Shown here one piece after another: positions 40,916 to 53,087 of a DNA stretch of 64,000 bases. The notes under the pieces are model-generated. The model was given only the letters and a program-made list of their open reading frames with translations, did no database searches and had not been told where the DNA came from. The stretch is from Hypomesus transpacificus (taxonomy: Eukaryota > Chordata > Actinopteri > Osmeriformes > Osmeridae). Every line of letters starts with the position of its first letter. The first letter of the stretch is position 1. The stretch is from contig NC_061070.1 of assembly GCF_021917145.1 (NCBI RefSeq), forward strand, positions 12,053,390-12,117,389. Direction: 5' to 3'. The position numbers and the translations under genes were made by a program.

Positions 40916-42709
40916 GGGATTTATTATTGTAACCTGTTACAGTCTCACGATAAAAAAAATTTTTTCTTCTTCTTACAACTTACTGATGGACGTTTTTTGG
41001 TTCTCTTCACGTGTGGAGACAAGAAGGGGACGGTGTTGTTCACTTTAAAGATGTAACCTTTCCATCCTGTTTTGGAACCTTGGAGGATGCCATCTCAAAA
41101 CTAGCCTACCTAAAAGTTGCAAGTAGAACACAACCTTAGGAAGTGTTTGTGTATGTGTGCGTGTGTGTGCGTGTGTATGCACGCCTGTGTGTGTGTGTGT
41201 GAGTTATGTAGGGCAGGAGCTGATGAACATACAGAGGAAGTTGGTTGTTCCAGCAGTCAGACAGCTTCCTCCACGGAAAACAGTTTGTTTCTGAGGATAT
41301 GACTGTGGCAGAGCACATCCCTGTGGAAGAAATACTGACGAGTGAGAATGAATGAGGAAGCAGACTGGAAATATTGAGATTGTTATCCTCTTTCTCAAGC
41401 TACTGTCATCCTCTCGTCTCCTGTCCTCTCCGGTTAATTATAGGTCATTCAGTCAGTCATTCACAAGCCTATTCAGAGAGAACAATGTAGCCTAGGGTTG
41501 TGGGCCAACCTCACAGCCTCTCAGTAGAGCCAGGACAAAGAGACTTTGTTCAGGACCCTGACCATCATATTTTTGTTATAGTGGTTTTAGAAACACTCTG
41601 GACAGCCGATATAATGTTATAATCAGGTAGGTTAACGGCTTACTGGATGATAATTATACTGTGTTTTTGTCAATTGCTCAGAGGTTAGAAGTACAGAGCC
41701 TGATTGCACGCATGCACAAGCTTCCAGTACTAGTGTGTGTGTGCACGTGCAATGTGTATGTGTTTTAAACAAAGGGTTTTCTATGTCTGGCACAAGCTCA
41801 GCTAGGTGTTGTCTGATCTATGTGTTTTTTTCCTCCAGCTATTGATTCTTTGTTTAGCTTTGATGTGGAAGAAAGATGGTCTGTTAAAGCTAGACAGTGC
41901 AGCAAAGTATTGCACACACACCAGCCCTACAGTCTTTGTCCCAGGGGACTGGAATATTGTGTGTAAGATTTGATGTGTTTGTTCAGTATTGATCCATACG
42001 TCTTAAGAAAGAGATCACCTCACTCTCTGCTCCCGTTTCTGCTGTTGCTCTCTCTCGTCTTCTCTCTGGAGATCGACTGAGGAGAGAGGTGTTTTTCTCA
42101 TCAGCACGGCGACCAAGCTATCTCCAAGCTCCGTCTCCATGGTCACCACTCATAGGTGTTTAATTACACGAGACACGACAGACCAATACACACTCATGAT
42201 CTCACTAATATAGATAGGGATGTACTATAGGCTGGAGATAAATCTGTGTTTGGACAAACAAAGAATTCAATACTGATTCAGATGAATAATGTATGAATCC
42301 TTAAGTGGATTGGTTTGCCACATGTTCCAATTAGTGTGTCTGCTCTGCTTTGTCTAACCTGTCACACATTATGCAAATACAGACAGCCAGACAAATAATT
42401 TGGCAAAATCATTTTATTTAATGTAAGTGCAAAACTATATATAGGGTACACTATGTGCAGTTTCAAGATTGTATATACACATGTATATATAAACCTTAAT
42501 CTTCCAATTGATCATTAAATAGAAAAATTCAAACCTACGTTATATTTTTTGTCGTGGATTAAAAATCTATAGTGGTGTTGAATAGCAAGAAAAGGGCGTG
42601 AGCTGGAGTTCTTGGCTGGTAAAAAGCTTTCCCTCTATACATGAATTGACAAAATAAGTGCATTGCAATACTTCCATAAAGTTCCAAAGCTCTTGGGATA
42701 ACTATTTAG

Positions 42710-45700
42710 TCAGCCAGAGATCATAGGAGCTGTGTCTGAGGTTGTCTCTGGCTCTGACTCACAGAATCCTTCCATTTCCTGCATCTCCCTCTCCCCCGAG
42801 ACCTCTCGTTCTCTGAAAAAGACGTGTCTTTTCTCCTTCCCTCTCTTGTCCTCCCTCACTCTCTCTGTTGATCCTCCTCTCTGCTCTAGCTCTACCTCCA
42901 GCATAGCCTGGGTACTCTCTCCTCTCTCCCCCACTCCAAGACTCCTGCCCCTGGGTACAGAGGCCAGACTTGTCCCCTTCCTTCCCGTCACCATGTGAAG
43001 TAAGGAGAAGGTGGGCTCCGAGCTTGGCCCTCTCTCTGCCACACACACACTGGACAGCCCCGACTCACTGTAGCTGTCCTGGGGACCTTTGGGAGGTGCT
43101 GTCTTGGCTTTCTTGCTCAGGATAAAATTGAAGAAAGCTGTCACCAGAAGCATTGTCCCTTAAATCGAATGAAAAGCCTCATTAGAGGACAACACATCTA
43201 ACAAATGACATAATTAATAAAGCATGATGAAATGTGCTAGTTTATTGTGAAATAACATTGATAATAATATCACATACTAATACTAAGTTGAAACGACTGG
43301 GTTAAAGCTGGAGGTACCTGGTTTGTAAAGGTAATGGAAGGAAAACAAATGCTGGCTTCCTGCTAGTACCTGTCAGAGTCATTGTACCTGGTATAACAGC
43401 ATGCCACACCAGGACTGGGTGCAAGAAGCAGACCACAGACATGATGGAGTAGTAGAGAAACTTCTGGAAGCCTCCGAGATGAGCCATCTTCTCCCACAAC
43501 ACAAACAGACACCAGTCTGGGGGACATCTGCCGGAATGGGGGAGGGAGGGGGGGGGGGGGGAGTGAGAGAGAGAGAGAGGAGATTAAAGAAAAGAAGAGG
43601 AATAGAGGATCAACCCAACCTGAAATATGGAGATTAGAGATCACGGTGTGAGCCGTTCTCTGTACATCCAAAGATGAAGTGTAGCTACTTACGGCAGACA
43701 CATGATGAGGAGGGCATCCAGGAAGTAGGCCATTTCAAAAAGCATCATACCAGCAGCTGACACCCTGCAGGAGACAGAAAGGAAGCCATTTTCTGTTTAC
43801 CACAAGACTCAGCAGGGCTGGAATAAAAATGATTTCCAAATACTGTCAAATACATGGAATGGGTTGGATTTGTAGGCTGGCAGACACCCCTGCCTCCACC
43901 TGCTAAAGATTCGGGTTGCTGGATGGAGTCTTTACTTGATGGGTCTCACACCTCATTGTGTGACTTTCTATTGCATTTGACAGTCATGTTGACAAGTAAG
44001 GGTCAAGATGTGGTCTGATTGGAAAACTGGTTGTTTTGTTGTACAGATAATAGTTGCACATAAAGTTTATAAACAGTTAAAAGCATTGTTCTCTAGATTC
44101 TTAAGCCAAGCTTCTCCTTGCTCTCCTCTTTCTCTTTAAGATATACAATTCTCATGGTAGAGTAGGTCAGACAATGTTATTAAATATCAATTTAATTTAA
44201 TCTAGCTTACTTCGACCATTCTTGCTCTGATTTAACCCATAGAGTCAAATAACTGCAATTCCAGCACGTTTGGTTAATATTAATACACTCTCCAGTTTAC
44301 CCCTCTTCTATTAGATCTAGGGACATGGTTTTGGTTGTTTGGACAACATAGAAACCCCTACAGACTTAATCTAGATTAAAACGGTAAACACAGTATACAC
44401 AGCCAATGTGCAATTTCAATTATTATGTGTTTCGGATGCAGGTCTGCATATCTCACTACACTGTTGCTTCCTTGGCAGTGATATAATCTAAGTGGGTTGG
44501 CCATACACACATTTGAACATCCCTCTCGATTTTTATCACAGTTAATCATCGGACCTGACTCTAAGACTGCCCCCAAAAGGAGATAATATCCCCAAGTGCA
44601 ACTGGTACTGTGCATGTGGATGTTTGGATTGAAGTGGTAAACAGACTTGAATTTCTTTTTCCCCCTGGGAAGTGTCTTCCTGTGGGAGTTTCTTCCTGGT
44701 GTGTGAGAGCCCCTCAGTGTGTGTTGATGTGTTTGGGGTATGTAGAAACAGTCTCTATTCTGTTAACTTACAGGATAAACATTCTTTCTTTATTAAAACT
44801 TCCAGGGGGTCTAGAGGTAAGCCACATGTGGAAAGCTACCAATCCCAGGTAAGGTCATATACCGAGGAGTGATGAGTGAAAGTTAGTGTGAGTTAGAATA
44901 AGTTAGAGAACATTAGTTCAACGTTGTAAGTAAAAGTTTGTGTCAGGGTGGCAGGCTACAGTACCTGGTTTCCCAGGATGACAGTGTGTGGGTTGTAGTG
45001 CTTGGATATGAGAATACTTACAGTAGATAGACAGCCAGACTGTGGAACTCCCCCTGTCCCAAGGTTTCTACTCCCACAGCACACAGCACTGGAGGAGAGA
45101 ACCAGTTTATACATCTAAGAAACGCAAAGCTCCTGCATGCTCACAAATATGTACGGAGTTTGCCACATGGAATTTGCAACTGGTGTCATTGACATGCACA
45201 ATATATTCGTTTCCACAGTTTGCAACACATTGCCACTAGGTGTCAGGGTCAGCTCATAGTTTTCTGTGCAGTGTTCTCTTGTATACTGTGGCATTGGGAA
45301 CCAGGGAGCCAAGAAACAGCAGAGAGCCAAGAACGCCGCAGGCAGTGCTATGGGCCAGCTCTGGGATAAGGAATCCAGGCCAGGTTTTGCCATAAGTGCT
45401 CCCCAGTCAACAAGAAGCTCAGTTGCGGGGGCAGCACAGTATAAAGGTTGTCTAGCACAAGACTTGAGGATCGAGTATGAAGAAGCCACATGGGTGAAAG
45501 CTGAAAAATCCTGTCCCATGCTAACCCCCCTGGTACTGTTCTCTGTTGCCAGGCCTGGAGCTATCCTGGACCTTGGTGAGCAGAAGAATCAGCTGCTTTG
45601 AGAAAGTTGACCCGTTTTTGAAGCCTTTTTGCGTTATTTCTTGAATAAATGCCCTTTGGTGGGCTTACCCTGTGCCTGGCTGCGAGTCTCTTCTAAGTTT

Positions 45701-46453
45701 TGTGAGATCGAACCCCCACGTGAAACTCCTTGATTGCCACAATACCCATTACTAGCCTATGATTGCAGCTTCTTTGACTTAAAATGTTTCACAACTAGAG
45801 AACACATAAAATCCCTTTGTTACTGTACAAACTAGTTTCTTATGAACGAGAGAAGTGAATTGTTGCTGAGCAAGGATGCCTTTCATCAATGACAAAATAT
45901 TGAATGGAACCAGCTGTAATTTATAACAGATATGTAATCTCACATAATATTACACCAAAAGGTGAATCATTTTAACAAAACGGACACATCTGTAGTTATC
46001 TTTCCCCTTTCACTAGCCAGGATGAAACAAAGAGGTAAGCAAGCCAGTTAAACTACACAACACTGACAACTATGCTGATACTGGATGTTTCCCTGGCCCA
46101 AGATGACCAACTGTGGCTGATGGAATAGTGTGCATGGTCTCCATGTCTGCCTGTCTCTCTGGAGGTTCTGAGTGCAGTCAAAAGCCACTCCGAAAGAATC
46201 ACATCAAGGCCACTGAGGATAGAGAAATACCCTATATGTTGTCATTGTGGATATGTTCCCTCTCTAAAGGGGTCCAAATCACCAGATCAAAAGACATAAC
46301 CTCACTCCAAGATGTAAGATGTGATGAGGTCATAACCTCAGAAACATTATTCCGGAAAGGTGCATCCATGAACTTACCTACAGCTGTAGAGATACCCAGG
46401 ATCCTGCAGGCACATTCCACCACAACCCACCACACTCTCTCCAGGCTCCCCAT
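42710..46453 (-). CDS. tmem72: Transmembrane protein 72
   Basis: TMEM72 is a kidney-enriched vertebrate membrane protein of unknown function. Five exons: 46378-46453, 45022-45088, 43693-43764, 43388-43527, 42710-43158; phases close to 267 aa (human 275). Hydrophobic segments fall at about residues 8-35, 45-55 into 56-72, 87-107 and 115-135, consistent with four membrane passes. Matches to human include LEYTCRLLGI-like VVECACRILGIST, GVETLGQGEFHSLA, HLGGFQKFLYYSIM, CFLHPVLVWHAVIPG, and the acidic C-terminal motif SEPETTSDTAPMI. The long cytoplasmic tail is charged and variable. It neighbours RASSF4 in the same relative orientation as human. Intron 1 holds a solo LTR. Confidence 0.93.
45287..45741 (+). 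mobile_element. solo LTR in TMEM72 intron 1
   Basis: A 455-bp element with perfect 7-bp inverted ends TGTGGCA ... TGCCACA, flanked by ATAC on both sides (4-bp target duplication). AATAAA near 45644 followed by a GT/CT-rich stretch gives a U3-R-U5 order on the plus strand. No internal region or partner LTR lies nearby, so it is a solo LTR fossil, retrovirus-like in style; the family is not determined. The perfect ends and duplication suggest a fairly recent insertion. Confidence 0.75.
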
Positions 46454-48053
46454 AGCAATACTCTGTCCTCCTTCAAGTGTCTCTGAATCCTTCCTCCTCT
46501 GCTGTGTCCTCCAAACCTTCGCCTGCGGGTTCCCCCGGGAACCAGCTGGTTACTATAGCAGCATGGTGGTGCGGAATCACTGAGCTGGTACCTAGCAGCT
46601 GGCAGCTCCTAGCAGGGCAGGGAATGCACGAATGGCAGACTGGAGGGAACTCTGTACTCCATAGTGTCAGGCTCTCTGTGGCTGAGGGAGTTAGTCTACA
46701 AACTAGGAAACTATGTGCCCTGTGGCTCACAGCACTGCTAATCAGCCTAATGTTAGACTGAAACACACACACACACACACTAACTCTACCACTCTCAGCT
46801 GGTTTATACAACATTCCACATACTTCATCCCAAGGTGAGCCTGGGCAGCTCAGGGTCAAACCAGGCATCTGCTTCCATACAGGTTAAACATTGCCTGCTT
46901 ATTAACACAAAAACAAGAGAGCAGTAACCCTGGAGAACAGAACATAGGTGCTATCTTAGGCTTCTTTCTCCTTAAAACCCTTGTTTTCTTCTGTGTCCCA
47001 ATCATTAATTCTGCTTAATTCTAATAACCAAAAGCAAGATGTGTTGGTTAAGAAAAGAAATACAACATAATTGAATCTATAAATAAGAGCTGGAGGAAGT
47101 AGGGCAGGTGCTGGGGGTGTCCAGTATATTGTATGATTCTACTTCAATGGAATACAATAGAATCAGAGCAGGCTCACATCCTCATCATGACTCCTGCTGT
47201 GGATGGAGGCATGTCAATCTGATTACACTCTTACAAAGACTCCTTTGTTAACTTCCTCCAAGTTCACTTTTTTGAGTTTCCATGTTAGTCTAGTTTTTTT
47301 TTGTGTATCAATGTGCGTGTATTAATCAAACTGTGTACATGAATTAGTAGTTTTCATATTCCAAAATATAGTTTACGTGTATCATGGTGTCCTTTGTAAC
47401 AGGCTGTTGGAGAGGCCGACTTATTCAGGGACCCATGATGGCTTATAGCTGGCTGTGCTCCCATGTAAAGAATAGTGTAATCGGATGGAAGAATTAGGTT
47501 AAATAGCTAAACTTTGAAAGTTCTCTCTGAAGATTCAGACCTTTTTTCATTACAAAATCATAGTTGTCTGCAGATAGAGGGAAAAAACTTGACTCTAAAC
47601 AGTTTCTTGCTCTTGGTATCTACAATTAACTAAGTGAAATAACATAAGGGTAACAAAGGAAGGGTGTCAAGCAGCTAACTCGTGCTAGCTCAAGGCTTAT
47701 GACATTGCACCTCACACAAGTATGCTTGTTGCACTTCATACTGATCTTAGAACCTTTGATTTAAAAAGCCTAAGATACTCCATGCCACCACCAGTGACAC
47801 CTGGTGGACAAGTGACTGCACTTACAAACCGCACAATGTAAAAAAGACACAAAAAACAAGACTGAATCATACTGTGGAATGTAATAACAATATTTACAGT
47901 TGACAATTTGACCTAGATTAAACACATATATACATTTTTTTAATTAAATCTCTGTATCACACAATTGATACATCTAGGCTATTACATAAAACTTGCATCA
48001 TTACACAAACTACATTTGTTTACCAGGAGCAACACTGAGTGGCTATAGGACCA
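46454..48053. other. TMEM72-DNPH1 spacer
   Basis: About 1.6 kb, mostly AT-rich, containing the TMEM72 promoter and the DNPH1 3' flank. No exon, RNA or repeat family was recognised; a short (AC)n lies at 46763-46780. Confidence 0.5.
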
Positions 48054-49047
48054 TCAGACTTTGGTAAGCTTATCAAAGTAGTGTTCCAGGATGCCTTCCA
48101 CTTCCTCCTCCGAGTAGTCAAGCACTTGAAAGAGAGAGCCATCGTCAGCCCCTCTGACCATGGCAGACAGCACTGGAGGTAAGAAACATCACAGGTGGAT
48201 GGTCAGGGGCCGGTGATACAGGTTGGGAAAGAAACATGGTGCCTTTCGTAAAAACAGAGTGAGGAGTACCTCTGCCAGACTCGGGGCGGAACAGACAGAG
48301 GATCCTCTTGTGCATGGCCACAGCCCTGCCCAGCTCATAGCCCACTCCCAGAGACGGCTGGGTCACCTCAGCTATGATTACTGACAACACAGATAGAATA
48401 AATTGACCCAAAGTCCACCATATTTCAAGTACAACGGCACTTTATACACACATGGCACGCTCTTTTGAATTGTACAATCTATCAGACTTTTAAATCGTCA
48501 GCCTGCTCCAGGGATGGAATAAAGTCTGGACATTCTGTACCTTCCAAGGAATGCAGTCTGACAACTAGCCTAAGCTTAAATTTCAAAATGTAAAAGGTCT
48601 TATTCTCAAGAATCTTTCTGAAGTGCTTGCTTTCTCACCATCAGACTGTTCAAGCCATTCCAGGTCTCTGTGGTGAATAGCCTTTTCTCCGCCCCCTACA
48701 GAGTCCTCACCTAAAATAAATCAAGTAATTATCACATTTGGATGACATGCTGAGGCTGCTTATGTAGCCTACTCTACTCATTGGTAAGTACTCGATCATA
48801 CCAAACATCACTACCATTGCAATATTATCAGGCGCATGGGTGAACTTCCCACACAAGTGCAGCAAATGACAGTTGTAAATAATAAGGGCGGCACGGTAAC
48901 AGAGCTCTAACCTTTTTCTGAAAGATCACCATAACCCACGTGTTCTGTCAGAACTTGCCCATATTTCTCTAACTTCTTCAGAATTCTCTGATAAACAACA
49001 ACATCTTGTCTACCTCCACGAATGCTACCACAGAAGTAAATGCGCAT
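48054..49047 (-). CDS. dnph1: 5-hydroxymethyl-dUMP N-hydrolase (DNPH1/RCL)
   Basis: DNPH1 splits the N-glycosidic bond of 5-hydroxymethyl-dUMP and related deoxynucleotides, cleaning the nucleotide pool in nucleus and cytosol. Four exons: 48912-49047, 48639-48710, 48270-48380, 48054-48172; phases close to 145 aa. Family marks: MRIYFCGSIRGGRQD at the N-terminus, LTEHVG, HHRDLEWLEQSD (substrate-site Asp), VIIAEVTQPSLGVGYELGRA with the catalytic Glu, KRILCLFRPESGR, and LFQVLDYSE. Human carries a disordered N-terminal extension that is absent here, so the start at 49047 is the only good ATG. It is head to head with MEA1. Confidence 0.96.
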
Positions 49048-50158
49048 TGTTAGTAATATATTTATAACCGGAATGGTTACCTAAATATGTGTGAAATCCA
49101 GAGTGCGGAAAACAAGTTCCAGACTCATCAATCTATGGTTCCAATTTTACTTCTTGTGCTGCTGATGTTGGCGCGTAACCTGTAGACATGCGTAGTTGCG
49201 TACGTGTTAGTTCTACATCCAATATACTGACAGAACGGCTTTTGCGCCCTTCATGTCCAGAGCCTTCTCTGTTGTGTCTATGGTTGCGCCTATGTTCTTC
49301 AAAGCTTCACTACCACTGAGGCATTATTGGTTTACCATATAAGTATAACACTGTATTAGTTAAAACAGCACAAAAGTAAATTTTTCGTTATCACAAGCGC
49401 AATATACAATTGAAACATAGTTTTGTATTATGTACATAATTGAAACCATGTTTTCCGTCCTTTAGTCAGATAGGATGTTGACCTGACCAAAAAACGTATT
49501 CAATAAATTTTTGAAAAACGTTATTATTCACACAATGTATGAAAACGTGACTATGGATAATAACCAATAGTAAAATTATACGTAAATTGCAATTGAAGGA
49601 GCATTTTTCCCGTTGATTTGGGAACATCTAAGGTCTTAATGACGTTTTTACGTATACTTCCGTTGCTTTTCCGTGACCGTGACGTGACGACCTAGTAGGG
49701 GACCAACCATAACAGAAGCTATTACTCTACCATCTGAGAGAATCATTGAATTTTAAGGTAAATTGAATCTCCACTTTCTCGACAGCTTCTAATTTTAATC
49801 TATACACAGTTATCAGGTTTTTATCAAATCAAGGTTGTGATGTAGGTGGCAAATGTTTTCTCTCCTTGTAAACTTCCGCTACTACTGTACAGTATCTAGG
49901 TTAGCTAGCCAATTAGCTTTGTGCTAAATCAGAAAGGTTAGCAAGCACCTACGATATTTAACCTAGGATGGCACGTCATTGTACAAAAGGAATACATCCG
50001 ACAGCTATCTTGCTACGATATTTTATTAGGTTTACGTGTAAATGACGGCCATTGTGGTAGCAATCCTAGCAAATCTGTATGTGTTAAGGAACTTAAGTGT
50101 CTCATCTAGTTAATGTTCACTCTCAGCCAGGGCCTCTACTTGAGTCTGGCGTTTGTGG
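49048..50158. promoter_or_regulatory. DNPH1/MEA1 shared 5' region and MEA1 non-coding exon
   Basis: The two genes diverge from here. A donor (TTTTAAG|GTAAAT, intron from about 49758) and an acceptor (ACTCTCAG, exon from 50127) define a likely non-coding MEA1 first exon near 49690-49757. The stretch 49640-49690 carries several CG dinucleotides (tgacgtgacgacc contains CRE-like TGACGT) in otherwise AT-rich DNA, a plausible core promoter. Confidence 0.5.
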
Positions 50159-51034
50159 ATGGAAGTGGCGATAGCAATTGAGATGGGTCCTGAGAGAATC
50201 TTACCGAATTCCGAGGATGAGCTGGGTCAGGAACGGCCGTCGGATGGCACAGTGCCCGACATCGGTGGAGAATGGAGCGGAGAGGACATGGAAGAAGACG
50301 AGAGTGGTGTTGGAGACGAGGACGACGAAAATGGAGGCTACTATTACCAGCCTTTAAACCAAGATCCGGATGGTCTACATGCTGTGCCAGTGGACCAGCC
50401 CGAGGACATGGGCTCACATGCAGAACAGATGCAAGAGGTTCAAGAAAGGATTGAGGTACACAATTCCAACGGATGTCATAGCCAGCACGCTGCAGAACTC
50501 TTACTACATTCCTCAGTGGTCATATCTTAATTCATTTGTAACTTATTGTCTTGCCATAGGCAATGGGTCTCCACCTTCCCCAGGCGCCTCCCGCAGACAG
50601 TGAGGATGAGTTGGATCCAGAGGTGGCTGCTGTCCAGGTCAGCAACATGTCTATTCCCATGGATGCAGGTAAGAACAAGGGTTGTGTGTGTGTGAAAGAA
50701 AATATTCCAGGTCAAATGGCTTTTTAGACATTTATCACTCACCACAGTCCTCCAAATAAATAAGAATGAAGATTTAATAATTTGTCAGGCAGACATTTGA
50801 ATACTATTTAATACAGTAGTGTATTAATTTCCTCTGTTACTCTATACTGTTTGTACCTCTCCAGACCACGTGGAGCTAGTGAAGAGGACCATGGCAGCAG
50901 TGGCCCTGCCCTCCCTGGGAGTCCCAGCCTGGGCCCAGGAGATCTCAGACGATCAGTGGAAGGACATGGTCCAGCAGACCCTCCAGACCAGGCAGAGCTC
51001 TGCAGGCCTCAGGATACAACGCAAAAAGGAATGA
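50159..51034 (+). CDS. mea1: Male-enhanced antigen 1
   Basis: MEA1 is a small acidic protein abundant in spermatogenic cells; its molecular role is unknown. Three coding exons: 50159-50455, 50560-50668, 50865-51034; phases close to 191 aa (human about 174-185). Conserved blocks are [15 protein letters not shown] near the start, [28 protein letters not shown] across the first junction, [19 protein letters not shown] across the second, and [17 protein letters not shown] near the C-terminus. The middle of exon 1 is very acidic ([13 protein letters not shown]). The ATG at 50159 is the first in frame. It is tail to tail with PPP2R5D as in human. Confidence 0.95.
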
Positions 51035-52139
51035 CCAGAGGTGTCTCAAATCCCATGTCTAGGCCCAGCTCCATGTTCAACTATACACTGAATTTTACCA
51101 TCACACATGCAAACAAGTGACTGGAGCAATGTCTCACAGATTGTGACTTGTTGGGAACCAACTGTCTATATTATTAGGAATTCGTACTGCGTCCATTTCT
51201 TTTTCAATGGAGATTATTCAGTGTGATCCCCTTAATCCTGTGTTCATCTTTGTGGATTGCTATAGGTCAAATGAATTAGGTTGTTCAGTGGAAAAAGCTT
51301 TTCCTTTCATTCACAATATTCGTTGTTGAAAATGTCAGTTTATTGTAATTATTACGAGCTTTATGTGCTAAGGGAGAAGGGAAGCCCTCTGGACCGTAGT
51401 GGAGCAGAAAGAGGCACATGAACCAGGATCCCCCTTATTAGGAAAAACGTTATAGATCACAAATGTTCCATGCCACCTGTTCTAACACCAGATCGCCTTT
51501 AAGTCCAATTGTGTTATTTTCCTTCTACCAGGTTTTGATTACCTTTTGATCATTGTATTTTACTTTGTTTCCTGTCCTAATGTGTGTGTGTAAATATGTA
51601 AATGGGCATCTTTAATAAGTAAACATAGAACCCAATCTATTAAAATGTGACCAATGGTGCAATTCACATGTAGGAAATTTTAACTTCAATGGATGTCAAA
51701 CATGTCTACTTTATTTTTTACTTTTTATTTTGTTCTGTACATACATGAACATCTGTACAAAATATGACTTTCATACTATGTAATGCTCTACCTAATTAAA
51801 GTACAACATATGTACATATGACCTGGAAAGCAGCTTGATTAGTGTCAGAACTGGACAGGGGGCAGGGAGATATATAGGGAGGATGGATTGGAGAGACCCT
51901 TGGTTTCAAAATGCTCTCTTGAATTGACTTTTTGCTACAGGACAAAATGAACACTGACCTCAACCACAGTACGTCATCTCTCACTAACCAGTGATCTTAG
52001 GAGCTATTCTCTTAGTTGGCCTGGAATGTATTAACAGGGCATGGTCAATGGGAATGTAAAGGAACCTGTTATGGTTCTTTAGGCAACAAATCATGTAATT
52101 GAACTGAAAAAAGAATTAGGACTTATATATATACACCGT

Positions 52140-52262
52140 ATATACATAATGTATTAATTTAGCATACGCTTTTAACCAAAGCGATGTACAGTACAGGGGG
52201 ATTTGAAGTTGTAACCTTGATCTCCAGTCAAATGCTCTAACCACTGAGCTTCACCCTCCACA
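52140..52262 (-). mobile_element. tRNA-derived SINE, minus orientation
   Basis: On the minus strand it reads a head with gaagctcagtggttagagca (A-box region), gatcaaggttac, a decayed B box (cttcaaatccccc), then the tail tcgctttggttaaaagcg and tgctaaattaatac. This is the same family as the copy at 26548. Confidence 0.7.
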
Positions 52263-53044
52263 CACACACTGTCCAGTGCAATCCGAGACAATAGGATTTT
52301 TGTTGTACTGTGATAAGAGTAGTCTTACAAACACTCATGACATATGGGACAGACTTGTGCTGTTTCAGATAAGGGATCACTGTTTGTAGCATAGGAAACC
52401 AGGTGGGCCATCCTCCAACTACGACAGGGAGAAGAAGACAGAGTCAGTGTGTCCTGCAGCCAGGAGGACCACGTGTTGTTGCCCACCAATGGAATGGTCA
52501 GAGTGGTTGACAGAAAGAAAGACCAATAGACACAACCATACAAGAATATGGGACAATGTGCAAAAGGTGTGAGGACAAGCTAACTAAAATGGAGGGGAGA
52601 AGGGGTAAGGTGAGTGGTAAAGTAGGGAGTGTAAACACAGGACAGGGGGGAGCCTAAGCAATATACATTACATTATACAATACACAAATATTTGCAACAG
52701 TAACTGCAGGCAAAATCCCCCCCCGCCCAATATATAATGTGCCTGAATAGTAAAGCAAGTGACTTTTTTTCTCCGTCTGTATAGACCTATAAGGAGGATT
52801 GTTTTAGCGCACTTTCATACACAGTGTATGAGTTTGTTTCATCAGTTTGTTTCCTCTAAAAATATTGCTTAGGCGCTTGAAAGAAAGTGAAGAGCACAGA
52901 CAAGGACATAGACCCATTGACTCAAGCAGATTTGCACAAACAGAGAACAGAAAGTAATTATTTGCAGATTATTCTCTACAAGAAACGAAAATAGCCATTT
53001 TCTTTTGTAACGGAGCATGACTACAAACCAAATGTGAGAAACAA

Positions 53045-53046
<2 letters not shown>

Positions 53047-53087
<41 letters not shown>
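53047..53087. repeat. poly-G run
   Basis: 41 consecutive G. Such runs are rare in vertebrate DNA, form quadruplexes and often reflect consensus errors in assemblies; the true length may differ. Confidence 0.9.

Noticed and set aside
45266-45601. 111-codon plus-strand ORF in TMEM72 intron 1
   Set aside because: It lies almost wholly within the solo LTR and shows no host gene similarity.
46113-46583. 156-codon plus-strand ORF
   Set aside because: Antisense to TMEM72 exon 1, no recognisable domain, no promoter or poly(A) support.
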